From Hymenobacter citatus (GTDB taxonomy: Bacteria > Bacteroidota > Bacteroidia > Cytophagales > Hymenobacteraceae): a stretch of 64,000 bases of DNA. How positions within the stretch are numbered: position 1 is the first letter of the stretch; each line of letters opens with the position of its first letter. Below the pieces are notes generated by a model, which was not told the DNA's origin, ran no database searches, and saw only the letters and a program-made list of their open reading frames with translations. Positions 51,149 through 60,066 of this stretch are shown piece by piece. A program made the translations under genes and the position numbers. Location: positions 186,001 to 250,000 of the forward strand of contig NZ_JACSCY010000001.1 in NCBI RefSeq assembly GCF_014333615.1. The letters are read 5' to 3'.

Positions 51149-52777
51149 CTAATTCACCAGCTTGGTATCCCCTTCCACATTCACGCCGCTTTGCTCGGCT
51201 TCGGCCTTGTACTCGAAGGCGCCTTTGGGCGATTTTACGGTGCCCACGAAACGGCCATCGGGCCCTACCTTCACCCAATCAGAATATTTCCACGGGTCGG
51301 CGTAGAGGGTTTCCACGCGGCCGCGGTAGGCGCGATAGGCGAAGCGGGCGCGCGTCACCTGTTTGCCTTGGTAGTTGTAGAGGCGGCCGTTGAGGGCGTG
51401 GCCGGCGGTGGCAGCTTTGGCGGCGCCGGTTTCCACGGTCACGGCCGCGGCCATGGCGGGCGCTACGTGGTCGAGCTTGATGACTACGGCGTTGGGCCAG
51501 CGGTGGTCGTCGTAGATGCGCTGGGCCTTCACCACCGACACCTCCAGGCCGTTGGCGGTTTGCTTGTAGCGGCAGCTCACGTCGAGGTTGGGCTTGTACT
51601 CCATGATTTTGCTGTTCTGCCCCAGCACGCTCACCACCGTATTGGGCTGGGCCTTCACCGAGTGCAGCGTGAAGGTGCGTCGCTCGCCCTCCTTCCAGTC
51701 GGCCACTTCCGTCACGATGGCGTAGAGGGCGTCGCCCTTGGCCGTGAAGAGCACGTTGTTTTCCTTGTTCACCACCCAGGCCCGGGTGCTGTCGATGGCC
51801 TCGTGGTTGAGGAAGTACCAAGCGGCCATTTCGCGCAGGCGGTCTTCCTGCTCCTGGGGTAGGGCGCCGTTGGGCTTGGGTCCCACGTTCAGCAGCAAGG
51901 AGCCGCCCTTCGAGCGGGCTTCTATCAGCAAGTCAATGAGTTGTGTGCCTGACTTATACCGCTCATTCGTAGGCTGATACTGCCACGCCGTGCCAATGGT
52001 GATAGGCGACAACCACGGCTGCGTGATAGGCGTGCCGGGTAGGGTTTGCTCGGGCGTCTTGATGGCCCCGCGTGTAATCAGAATGTTGGGCTGCAAGCGC
52101 CAGCAGGTTTCCTTCACCACTTCCTTCGGTTCGCCATCAATAAAAAACACGTCGATTTTGCCGTAGTTGGTCATCAGCTCCTCGCACTGCCGACGGTTGT
52201 AGTCCTCGTACTTTTTGGTGAGGACCGCGTCCATCTTCACGTTGTCGCGGCTGATGGGCAGGTGGTTGGTGTGCAGAAAGTAAAAGTCCTCGGGCGAGAA
52301 GTAGAAGCCCACATCCAAGCCCGCGGCACGGGTGGCCGTCACAAACTCCTTCAGCAGGTCCTTTTTATAAGGGGTTTTGGTGATGTTAAAATCCGTGGTT
52401 TTGGTGTCCCACATGCAAAAGCCCGCGTGGTGCTTGGTGGTGAACACAATGTACTTCATACCCGCCAGCTTGGCCAGTACCGCTATCTGGTAGGGGTCGA
52501 ACTGGCTGGGATTGAAGGTTTTGGGTAGCTCGTTGAAAAACCGGTCGGCGTACTCATCCGAAGCGCCTACCAGCGAGTGGCTAATTACCACGCCCAGCTG
52601 CGCATCCACACTGAAGTGGATAAACAAGCCGGCGGCGGTGTTTTTCAGCCACTGCTCGCGCTCGGGCTTGTTCAGGTTGTAGCTGCTTTTCTCGTCGTCG
52701 TTCACCACATCGTTCTGGGCCAGCGCGGCCCGGCCGCCGAGAAGTAGGAGTAAACAGATACTTAGTATTCTATTCAT
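51149..52777 (-). CDS. Glycoside hydrolase family 29 alpha-L-fucosidase
   Basis: A 542-residue secreted enzyme (signal peptide to ALAQ, about residue 21). Features: WLKNTAAGLFIHFSVDAQLG, YIVFTTKHHAGFCMWDTKTT with the paired His of GH29, and YGKIDVFFIDGE, with Asp as nucleophile. The C-terminal ~150 residues form a beta-sandwich. It removes alpha-linked L-fucose; with GH20 downstream it should trim fucosylated, N-acetylhexosamine-containing glycans. Confidence 0.92.
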   Translation of the reverse strand: MNRILSICLLLLLGGRAALAQNDVVNDDEKSSYNLNKPEREQWLKNTAAGLFIHFSVDAQLGVVISHSLVGASDEYADRFFNELPKTFNPSQFDPYQIAVLAKLAGMKYIVFTTKHHAGFCMWDTKTTDFNITKTPYKKDLLKEFVTATRAAGLDVGFYFSPEDFYFLHTNHLPISRDNVKMDAVLTKKYEDYNRRQCEELMTNYGKIDVFFIDGEPKEVVKETCWRLQPNILITRGAIKTPEQTLPGTPITQPWLSPITIGTAWQYQPTNERYKSGTQLIDLLIEARSKGGSLLLNVGPKPNGALPQEQEDRLREMAAWYFLNHEAIDSTRAWVVNKENNVLFTAKGDALYAIVTEVADWKEGERRTFTLHSVKAQPNTVVSVLGQNSKIMEYKPNLDVSCRYKQTANGLEVSVVKAQRIYDDHRWPNAVVIKLDHVAPAMAAAVTVETGAAKAATAGHALNGRLYNYQGKQVTRARFAYRAYRGRVETLYADPWKYSDWVKVGPDGRFVGTVKSPKGAFEYKAEAEQSGVNVEGDTKLVN

Positions 52778-52812
52778 TCTGAAAGCGTAAGGTTCTGTTG
52801 ATCGGTCTGGTG

Positions 52813-52865
52813 GTTACCCCAGCCCCCGGCCCCCTCCGGGAAAGGGGGCCGGGGGCTGGGGTACC
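52813..52865. repeat. Very GC-rich palindrome between SusD and GH29 genes of PUL 2
   Basis: Arms GGTTACCCCAGCCCCCGGCC-CCCT and the complement with one mismatch, around a 7-base loop, give a stem of over 20 bp. It lies between the susD stop and the GH29 start and has no T-run, so it may reduce expression of, or stabilise, part of the mRNA. Confidence 0.8.
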
Positions 52866-52867
52866 GT

Positions 52868-54394
52868 CTACTTATCCCAATACACCCGCGTGAGCAAGGT
52901 ATTAGGGCCCTGGCGGGCAATGGCCGCGTTGTAGGCCGCCGTGTTCAGGTTCTGCTCAGATACTGGGTACAGGAACCGGCGCGGAAACTGGCCGCCGGTG
53001 GCATTGCCGGGGTAGTTGTTGGGCGTGAGGGTAGGGTCGCCCGTGCGTCGATAGCTGGCAAAGGCCTCCTGCGCATCCGGGAAAATGCTCACCCAAAACT
53101 GCGTATAGATCTGCTTCATCTTATCGTCGAAGCTGCCAGCCACCAGCTGGTTGTTGTTCACATACCCCGTAATGCGTTGGGCTGAGAGTGCCCCATCCGT
53201 AGGACTGATGATGGCCCACTGCCGCAGGGCCGCCCGCACGCCGTTGCTGTACAGGGTAGGGGCTGCCCCGCCCGACCATCCCCGCAGGGCAGCTTCGGTT
53301 TGCAGGAAATACGACTCGGCCGCCGTGAAAACCAGGCGGGGAGAGTTCAGGAGCAAGACCGTTTTAGGATTTGGTTCGCTCAGCTGGGCAAAGTTGGCGG
53401 GTTTGGCGCTCAGGTTGGCCGGCATACCCTGCTGCTTGGCAAAGGCCGTGTCGGTCTGGTTGGGCGTGCCGCCAGTATACACCACCGAGATGATACCCAG
53501 GCGCGGGTCGCGGGTTTGCTTGAGGTAGTCGATAAATACCTTCTGGTACTTGCCGCCCTCCTGGTTGGTGCTGCCGTTGGCGGCAATGTAGTCGTTGATG
53601 AGCAGGTTGTAGGCCAGCGGGTTCTGGTTGATAATCTGCCCACTAGCCAAGTAGTTAACCTTCGCAATGTCGGCATCTTCGGTAATCACACCGCCCGCCA
53701 GGGCCTTGGTAGCCCAGGTTTGGGCGGCGGCAATGTCTACCTTGGTCAGGCGCATACCCAGGCGCAGCATCAGGGAGTAAGCAAACTTTTTCCACTGGGC
53801 CGTATTGCCATTATAAAGCAGGTCGGCGGCGCCGAAGGTCGGCTTGGCAGGGTCTAGACTTGTGGCGGCTTCGTCCAGCTCCTTCAGCATATCGGCGTAT
53901 ATGTCCTTCTGCGGGTCGTAGGCAGGCGTGTACTGCGCATCGGTGTAGCCCTGGTTGGCCTGGAAGTAGGGCACATCGCCATACACATCGGTGAGGCGGC
54001 TGTAGCAGTACACGCGCCAGATGCGCGCCGCGGCCAGCATGTTCACCTTGGCAGGGTCGTCCCGCACGGCATTGATGACCAGGTTTATTTCGTTCAGCGC
54101 ATTGGGGTAGGCGGTGCTAAAGGCCGCCGACGACGAGTTCACCTGGCTGGCAATATACTTGGAGCCAAACCCGGCCACGTCGTTGAAGCTGGTGGTGTAC
54201 TGCATGGTGCCCAGTAGCAAGTACAGCATGTTGGCTACCCCATCGTACTGCGCCTTGGTGAAGACATACTCCGGGGTGATGGTACCCACGGCATTGGGGT
54301 TGGTGTTGATTTCCTCGAAATCCTTGGTACACGCGGTCAGCGTCAGCACACCAACCCCGACCAGTAGAACACACTTAAGGAAAAATCTATGCAT
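52868..54394 (-). CDS. SusD-like outer-membrane lipoprotein (PUL 2)
   Basis: A 508-residue SusD-like protein. The signal ends in LTLTACTKDFEEINTNPNA with lipidated Cys22; that opening is typical of the SusD/RagB nutrient-binding subfamily (SusD-like 2). Helical repeats AARIWRVYCYSRLTDVYGDVPYF and FAYSLMLRLGMRLTKVD follow. It partners the SusC protein encoded 18 bp upstream. It differs clearly from the PUL 1 SusD in length and motif, which suggests a different ligand. Confidence 0.93.
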   Translation of the reverse strand: MHRFFLKCVLLVGVGVLTLTACTKDFEEINTNPNAVGTITPEYVFTKAQYDGVANMLYLLLGTMQYTTSFNDVAGFGSKYIASQVNSSSAAFSTAYPNALNEINLVINAVRDDPAKVNMLAAARIWRVYCYSRLTDVYGDVPYFQANQGYTDAQYTPAYDPQKDIYADMLKELDEAATSLDPAKPTFGAADLLYNGNTAQWKKFAYSLMLRLGMRLTKVDIAAAQTWATKALAGGVITEDADIAKVNYLASGQIINQNPLAYNLLINDYIAANGSTNQEGGKYQKVFIDYLKQTRDPRLGIISVVYTGGTPNQTDTAFAKQQGMPANLSAKPANFAQLSEPNPKTVLLLNSPRLVFTAAESYFLQTEAALRGWSGGAAPTLYSNGVRAALRQWAIISPTDGALSAQRITGYVNNNQLVAGSFDDKMKQIYTQFWVSIFPDAQEAFASYRRTGDPTLTPNNYPGNATGGQFPRRFLYPVSEQNLNTAAYNAAIARQGPNTLLTRVYWDK

Positions 54395-54412
54395 CGTTGT
54401 GGAGACTGAGAG

Positions 54413-57400
54413 TTAGAATTTCACGGACAGGTTCAGGCCGTACGAGCGGGTGCGGGGTAGGCCAATGGACTCCAAACCCTGGTAGTTGCTGTTGCTGAAG
54501 CTCTGCTCCGGGTCGAAGTTGGTGTGCTTCATCAGAATCAGCAGGTTGCGCGCCACAAAGGCAATGGTGGCCGATTGCAGCTTGAAGCTGCTGATCTGAA
54601 ACGCCGGCAGGTTGTAGGCCAGAATCACCTGGCGCAGCTTGATAAAGCCGCCATCGTGCAGGAATAGCTCCGAGTAGTTCTTGTAGTTGTCGTAGTAGTT
54701 GCGCAAGCCGCTCACCGGCACCAGGCGGGAGTAGGGGTCGCCGGAGCGCGTCACGCCCGTGAGCTGCAACCCGTTTTCCCGGCCCGGCAGCGTCGATTTC
54801 AGCAGGCCCAGGCGCGTTTCATACACCTCACTGATGGAGAAGACTTTGTTGCCAAACTTACCATCGAGCAACACGTTCAGCGACAAGCGCTTGTAGCGAA
54901 AATCGTTACTGAAGCCCATCGTCAGCGGGGCCACGCTCTTGCCCAGCGGTTGCAGGGCCGTAGCCACCGGGTAGCCGCTGGCCGCGTCGAACACGGTGTT
55001 GCCGTTTTCGTCTTTCTGAATGCGGGTTCCCACAATCTCGAAGGCTGATTGCCCCACTGTGTTGTTGATGTAGGCCCAGTTGCCCACCGTCGAGGCCAGG
55101 TTGATGGAGTTGATGCCCTCCACCAACTGCAATACCTTGTTGTCGTTGTAGGCCAGGTTGTAGCTGGTGTTCCACGAAAAATTAGCCGTCCGAATAGGCG
55201 TGCCGCTCACCAGGGCCTCAATGCCGCGGTTGCGCACTTTGCCCGCGTTCAGATACACGCTGTTGTAGCCCGAGGTAGGACTGATGGTGGTATTCACAAT
55301 ATCGTTGTCCGTCAGGCGGTTGTAGTACGTTAGGTCGAGGCTGAGGCGGTTGTCCAGCAATTGGGCTTCCAGGCCACCCTCGGCGGTAGTCGACAGCACC
55401 GGGCCCAGGTTGGCGTTGGTGATGCCCGCCAGGCCGGAGCCGGGCACGTTGCTACTCACGTTTTGCAACGGCCTACCCGAGCTGGGCACGTTGCTGTACG
55501 TCAGGTTCACGGCGTAGGGCTCGGGCGCGCCCTGCCCCACCTGGGCGTAGGCGCCGCGCAGCTTCACCAGGTTCACGGCGCGCGGCATGTACACCACATC
55601 CGACACGATAAAGCTGCCGTTGATGCTAGGGTAGAACTTGCTGTTGTTGCTGGGGCTGAGCGTGGAATACCAGTCGTTGCGGCCAGTCACAGTCAGGAAA
55701 AACAAGCTCTTGTAGTTGAAATCGGCAGAGCCAAAAATCGAGTTCACATCCTGGCGCTGAGCCAGTGCCAGCGTGGTGCCCGTTGCCAGGTTGTTGTAGC
55801 TGTAGAAAAACGGAATGGTGAAGCCCGTGCCCGCTTGGTCTAGCTCGTTCAGCGACGAGCGCCGCTTGTTAGCCCCGGCCAAAAACGACAGCCCTACCTC
55901 CTTAATCTGCTTAGTATAGGTAAGGGTAGCCAAAGCGTTGGTTTCGCTCACGTCCGATTTGATGCCCGCGTATTGCCCCGTAAGCGCGTAGAGCGTGCCC
56001 GTGGGCGTGATATTGCGGTAGTTGTAATCGTAGTGGTCCTGGCTCACGGTGCCCTTCAGCACCAGGTTTTTCGCCAGCTCGTAGCTCAGCGAGGCCTGCC
56101 CGATAAAGCGGTTTTTGCGGTCGTCTTGTTGGAATTTGTTGACCACGAAATAGCCGTTGGTAGCCACGCTGGCGTCGTTCCACACGGTTTCGTAGCCATT
56201 CGCATCATAGCCCGGCTTCAGCCAGCGCACGTCGGCGGTGTTGGCAATCATGTAGGGCGACCAGTTGGGGTTCGCCAGGGCGTCGCCGGCGCTGGGGCGT
56301 TTGTTCGCCGTTTCGATGTTGTACTGGGCCAAGGCCTCGTAGCTGAGCCGTGGGCTCAGCTTCCCGCTCAGGTTCAGGTTGCCGGTTTTGCGGTTGTAGG
56401 TGCTGCCTGGCAGCAAGCCCTCGCTGTCCAGATTCGACAGCGAAAAGCGGTAGGCAATACCCTCATTACCACCTGATAAGGCCAGCGTGTTGGTAAAGGT
56501 GCGCCCCAGCTGGTAGAAGTGCTTAAGGTTGTCCTTCTGCGCCACGTAGGGGTGCGTCTGCCCGTCTACGCCCACGTAGTCGGTGGAACCGTCGAGCCGC
56601 GCGCCCCACGACCGGCGCCCCGTCGATTGGGCAGCGGCCAGGGTAGTCGGCTTCACGCCCCCATCGCCCTGCCCATACTCGTACTGAAACTCAGGAATAA
56701 CGGAAATGGATTCGATGGTAGAGGTCGAATTAAATTCTACCCCGATGCCCTTCTGCGCTCTACCCTTTTTGGTAGTAATCAAGATAACGCCATTGCCGCC
56801 GCGCGAGCCGTACAGGGCCGCCGCAGTACCGCCCTTCAGCACCGTAATCGATTCAATATCATCGGGGTTGATGCTGGCAATGCCGTCGCCGCGGTCCACG
56901 TTGGTGCCCCCGCCGTTGGCGGTAGGCGCCTGCCCCGGCACCGAGTTGTCCATGGGCATACCGTTCAGCACGTACAGTGGCTGGTTGTTGGCCGAGCCCG
57001 ACAACGAACCGTTGCCGCGAATAATCACCCGGCTGGAGCCGCCCGGCCCCGTGGAAAGGCCCGCTACGTTCACGCCCGCCACCTTGCCGGTCAAGGCGTT
57101 GGCCACGTTGTTTTCGCGGGCCTGCACCAGGTCTTCACCCTTCACTTCAGCCACGGCGTAGCCCAAATCGCGCTTTTGCTTGGCAATGCCCAGTGCCGTT
57201 ACCACCACTTCATCCAGGGTCTGGTCGCTCTTGGCGAGCTTGATGGTGAGGGGAGCCGCCCGATTTGTCACCGTCACCTCCATTTTGGCGTACCCAATAA
57301 AGGAGGCCACCAGCACCACGGGTTGGCCCTGGGAGGTAGGGGGGAGCTTCAACTCAAAGTTGCCCTCGGCGTCGGTGCCAGTGCCAATTTGCGTGCCTTT

Positions 57401-57871
57401 CACCACCACCGTGGCGCCCGGCACGCCCGATCCATCTTCTAGCACCACCTTTCCCTTCACCACGTCATCGGCGAGCTGGGCGTTGGTTGAGGAGTAGATA
57501 ACATACTGCTTGGCACCAATGCGCTTGAACTGCAAATGCACCGCAACCAGCAACTGGGCCAGGCTATTTTCTGCGGTTAGTTTTGAACTGCTAAGGTCTG
57601 CAACAGCCGCTGCCACTACGTATTTATCATCCAGTAGGCCCTGTTGGAAAGCCACCTGAATCTGATAGCGGGACTTCAGCTCGTCGATAGCCTCCCGCAA
57701 CGGCTTTTTTGCGGTTTCGGCGGGGTATTGCGCCTGCTGATCATAGGACGATTTTTGAGGTGTTGTGTGTGCCGCAAACGCCACTTGCGCGTGGGTAGGA
57801 ACACTCTTCAATAAAACGACCAGCAATGGAACGCACCACTTACCGGAACTCGTAGAGTCAAGTTTTCTCAT
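54413..57871 (-). CDS. SusC/RagA-family TonB-dependent transporter with STN domain (PUL 2)
   Basis: A 1152-residue outer-membrane protein. The signal peptide covers about 1-33. An STN domain (about 55-115: KPLREAIDELKSRYQIQVAF, ENSLAQLLVAVHLQFK) is followed by the carboxypeptidase-like domain (about 135-215: GSGVPGATVVVKGTQIGTGT), the TonB-box-like DEVVVTALGIAKQKR, a plug and a beta barrel ending in YGLNLSVKF. It works with the SusD-like protein, and its STN domain should signal to the FecR protein encoded directly upstream. Confidence 0.95.
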   Translation of the reverse strand: MRKLDSTSSGKWCVPLLVVLLKSVPTHAQVAFAAHTTPQKSSYDQQAQYPAETAKKPLREAIDELKSRYQIQVAFQQGLLDDKYVVAAAVADLSSSKLTAENSLAQLLVAVHLQFKRIGAKQYVIYSSTNAQLADDVVKGKVVLEDGSGVPGATVVVKGTQIGTGTDAEGNFELKLPPTSQGQPVVLVASFIGYAKMEVTVTNRAAPLTIKLAKSDQTLDEVVVTALGIAKQKRDLGYAVAEVKGEDLVQARENNVANALTGKVAGVNVAGLSTGPGGSSRVIIRGNGSLSGSANNQPLYVLNGMPMDNSVPGQAPTANGGGTNVDRGDGIASINPDDIESITVLKGGTAAALYGSRGGNGVILITTKKGRAQKGIGVEFNSTSTIESISVIPEFQYEYGQGDGGVKPTTLAAAQSTGRRSWGARLDGSTDYVGVDGQTHPYVAQKDNLKHFYQLGRTFTNTLALSGGNEGIAYRFSLSNLDSEGLLPGSTYNRKTGNLNLSGKLSPRLSYEALAQYNIETANKRPSAGDALANPNWSPYMIANTADVRWLKPGYDANGYETVWNDASVATNGYFVVNKFQQDDRKNRFIGQASLSYELAKNLVLKGTVSQDHYDYNYRNITPTGTLYALTGQYAGIKSDVSETNALATLTYTKQIKEVGLSFLAGANKRRSSLNELDQAGTGFTIPFFYSYNNLATGTTLALAQRQDVNSIFGSADFNYKSLFFLTVTGRNDWYSTLSPSNNSKFYPSINGSFIVSDVVYMPRAVNLVKLRGAYAQVGQGAPEPYAVNLTYSNVPSSGRPLQNVSSNVPGSGLAGITNANLGPVLSTTAEGGLEAQLLDNRLSLDLTYYNRLTDNDIVNTTISPTSGYNSVYLNAGKVRNRGIEALVSGTPIRTANFSWNTSYNLAYNDNKVLQLVEGINSINLASTVGNWAYINNTVGQSAFEIVGTRIQKDENGNTVFDAASGYPVATALQPLGKSVAPLTMGFSNDFRYKRLSLNVLLDGKFGNKVFSISEVYETRLGLLKSTLPGRENGLQLTGVTRSGDPYSRLVPVSGLRNYYDNYKNYSELFLHDGGFIKLRQVILAYNLPAFQISSFKLQSATIAFVARNLLILMKHTNFDPEQSFSNSNYQGLESIGLPRTRSYGLNLSVKF

Positions 57872-57889
57872 GCAGTTAAATTGAAAGAG

Positions 57890-58924
57890 TTAGTGAACAA
57901 TTATTTGTTTTCCGTTTTGGTAGATGTTCACGTGTAAGGAGGTTGAAATAATTTCTAATAAGGGCGCTACCCCCGTAACCTGTATTTCTCCTTCGATTTT
58001 TAACTGCTTAATGGCATTATCTGCATATTTAATTTGGTAGCCATAAGAATCCTCTAACGTCTGTAAAATATCTACTAACCTAGCATTGGTAAAAACAAAT
58101 TGCCGTTTCGACCACGTAGTTAATTTTTCGGGATGAGCTAATTTTTGTTTAGCTGTAATGGTATGGGCGGCATATTCTACATAGTCGCCTGGTGCTAAAA
58201 CCAGCGAGGTAGGTGCAATTGCTGCTGTATCGGTTAATTTAATTTTGCCCGATACTAATCCCACATCAACTTTTTTGCGACGATTGTGCACATTGAATGT
58301 AGTTCCTAGTACCTCAATGGATAAATCGTGGCAATGCACTACAAAACGTTCGGTGGGCTTAATGTGCGCAGGGTCCGTATTGAGGTGTACTACTCGAAAA
58401 AAGCCTTCTCCTTGCAGCCATACTTCGCGGCTGTTTTTCCCCCAGCCCCGCTGGTAAGTCAGCACCGAGTTGCCGTTTAGCAATACGCTCGTGCCGTCGG
58501 GCAGCACCACGGTTTTCAGCTCGCCAAAAGCCGTTTGAAAACGCTGCTCCTGGTTGTACCAGAGTGCGAGAGAGCCCAAACCCACGGGTAGGGCCACGGC
58601 CGCGGCGCGCAGCACCCTCGCCAATCGGCGTCTGGGCATGGGTAGGGGAAGCTGCCGGGTAGGGCGGGCTACTGGCCCTGCCTCCGCCGCAATGCGCTGC
58701 CAGACAGCTGCTTGCCGTGCCTGGTTGGAAAACGTGTCCTGCGTTCGGTAAGCGCGAATAACACTGGTTGCCTCCGTCATGGCCACCTGTACAACTGGGT
58801 AGCGCTCTGCTACCTGCTGCCAGAAGTAGGTAGACTCGGCTGTGGGACGAAGCACCGCAGCGACGAAGTCATCGTCTGCCAATAGGTCGGTTGTGGTGAA
58901 GGAAGCGTATTTGGCAAAATCCAT
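57890..58924 (-). CDS. FecR-family anti-sigma factor (PUL 2), compositionally mosaic
   Basis: A 344-residue inner-membrane protein from ATG 58924 (MDFAKYASFTTTDLL); the frame to 58945 is longer but less likely. A membrane segment lies at about 105-120 (VLRAAAVALPVGLGSLALW). The periplasmic FecR domain is LPDGTSVLLNGNSVLTYQ ... GEGFFRVVHL, and the C-terminal DUF4974 module is FVFTNARLVDILQTLEDSYG. One 60-base row of the N-terminal part (58621) is 70% GC, one of the C-terminal part (58021) is 33%, by hand count. The gene therefore looks like a recombination mosaic. Confidence 0.88.
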   Translation of the reverse strand: MDFAKYASFTTTDLLADDDFVAAVLRPTAESTYFWQQVAERYPVVQVAMTEATSVIRAYRTQDTFSNQARQAAVWQRIAAEAGPVARPTRQLPLPMPRRRLARVLRAAAVALPVGLGSLALWYNQEQRFQTAFGELKTVVLPDGTSVLLNGNSVLTYQRGWGKNSREVWLQGEGFFRVVHLNTDPAHIKPTERFVVHCHDLSIEVLGTTFNVHNRRKKVDVGLVSGKIKLTDTAAIAPTSLVLAPGDYVEYAAHTITAKQKLAHPEKLTTWSKRQFVFTNARLVDILQTLEDSYGYQIKYADNAIKQLKIEGEIQVTGVAPLLEIISTSLHVNIYQNGKQIIVH

Positions 58925-59030
58925 AGAAGCGCACGAACTGTACACTTCCTATAGACTTGGGGGTACTGAATTATCCCTCCCCCAGAAGAAAAAAATAAGA
59001 AAAACATAACGATGACGTAACGACAATAGA

Positions 59031-59051
59031 AATTTATTTGCCAAATAAATT
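59031..59051. promoter_or_regulatory. AT-rich palindrome between sigma and FecR genes of PUL 2
   Basis: AATTTATTT-GCC-AAATAAATT, a perfect 9-bp inverted repeat about 107 bp upstream of the fecR start. Possible operator or promoter element for fecR. Confidence 0.4.
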
Positions 59052-59123
59052 GAATATCAACGCATTATGTGTTGTAAGGAAGTGCTGGATTACCAGCCGC
59101 GTGAAAGCACTCAAACTGTGGCG

Positions 59124-59669
59124 TTACTTGTTCAAGGCTACTTCCATGCTATGCAACGCTTTGTAAAGGAGTTTATAGGCTGAGGATACCGTTATACCCA
59201 TGATATCGGCAATTTCTTGATAATCAAAGTCTTCGTAAAAACGAAGAAAAATAATTTCTTGCTGCCGGGGCGGAAGCTTAGTAAGAAAAAAATTAACCTT
59301 AGTTCGTAGCTCTTTTTCTTCTTCTCCTACTATTATGTATTGATCGAAGGAAACTTCAAACGGTATTGAATTGTCATCGGAAATTTCCACAAATCGGGAT
59401 TGATTCTGCGCTTTCCGAAGTAAGATATTGCGTAAGGATTTGTATAAATAATTTTTGACTGATACAGGAGTGCTTAGGTTTTGTCTATTGGTCCATAAAC
59501 CAATAAATAAATCTTGTATAGCATCTTCAATTAGAGTAACATTCTTAGTGAATTTATAGCCGTAGTTATTCAATGGGGTAAAATGCTGATCATACAAAGC
59601 AGTATAAGCGCTCCAGTCACCTTGCTTAAAAAGATTCCATAACACCAATACTTCTTCAGGGGAAGGCAT
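59124..59669 (-). CDS. ECF-type RNA polymerase sigma factor (PUL 2)
   Basis: A 181-residue sigma-70 family protein. Region 2: WSAYTALYDQHFTPLNNYGY and IEDAIQDLFIGLWTNRQN. Region 4: LPPRQQEIIFLRFYEDFDYQ and EIADIMGITVSSAYKLLYKA, with a clear helix-turn-helix. It should be held by the FecR protein and switched on by the SusC signal, activating PUL 2. Sampled rows are only 35-43% GC against 60-65% for the surrounding genes, and the gene lacks the GGTAGG word common in its neighbours, so recent transfer is likely. Confidence 0.92.
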   Translation of the reverse strand: MPSPEEVLVLWNLFKQGDWSAYTALYDQHFTPLNNYGYKFTKNVTLIEDAIQDLFIGLWTNRQNLSTPVSVKNYLYKSLRNILLRKAQNQSRFVEISDDNSIPFEVSFDQYIIVGEEEKELRTKVNFFLTKLPPRQQEIIFLRFYEDFDYQEIADIMGITVSSAYKLLYKALHSMEVALNK

Positions 59670-59722
59670 GAGAGATTAGTAGAATCAGAAATAAAACTTA
59701 TGTAATGAATGGAGCCGTATGA

Positions 59723-59741
59723 TATAGTAGAGCCTACTATA
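59723..59741. promoter_or_regulatory. Dyad TATAGTAG-AGC-CTACTATA upstream of the sigma gene
   Basis: A perfect 8-bp inverted repeat with 3-base spacer, 54 bp upstream of the sigma start. Operator-sized; no regulator is assigned. Confidence 0.4.
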
Positions 59742-60009
59742 CCAACCCATAAATACCATTTAATTCAATGAATCTTAAATCTTGGTTAGCTTTTTTTAAT
59801 AAAAGCAGATTGTAATAGTACTTTATTTATTTTGATATAATATTTTTTATAAAATTTGCAAGAAGTATGAGATGCTATAGTTGTAGTGCCGTGAGTCATT
59901 CCTGTTTAAAGCGGAAGTCCTGAACGGTACAGCTAACGGTGACACAGAAACTACCAAGTAACAGTGTAGCGTCGTGTAATGGCCATGTGTAGTACCGACG
60001 CATGTACCG

Positions 60010-60017
60010 TATCTTTG
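60010..60017 (+). promoter_or_regulatory. Putative promoter of the DinG-like gene, -7 element TATCTTTG
   Basis: Exact TAnnTTTG match, 49 bp before the start; -33 not evident. Confidence 0.5.
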
Positions 60018-60066
60018 AAGCTTCCCCCGGCGCGCCATCACCCTCTTCGCGCCGGATTAAAGAAGT

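Larger units (their letters stand above)
59670..60066. other. AT-rich intergenic region between sigma factor and DinG-like genes
   Basis: A 397-bp gap, strongly AT-rich from 59680 to 59880. It holds a dyad at 59723-59741 and, near the right end, a promoter for the helicase gene. No tRNA, repeat-family element or convincing small ORF was seen. It is the divergent control region of PUL 2. Confidence 0.5.

Noticed and set aside
59847..60041. A 64-codon minus-strand frame in the AT-rich control region
   Set aside because: No homology, no start context, and it overlaps the helicase promoter.
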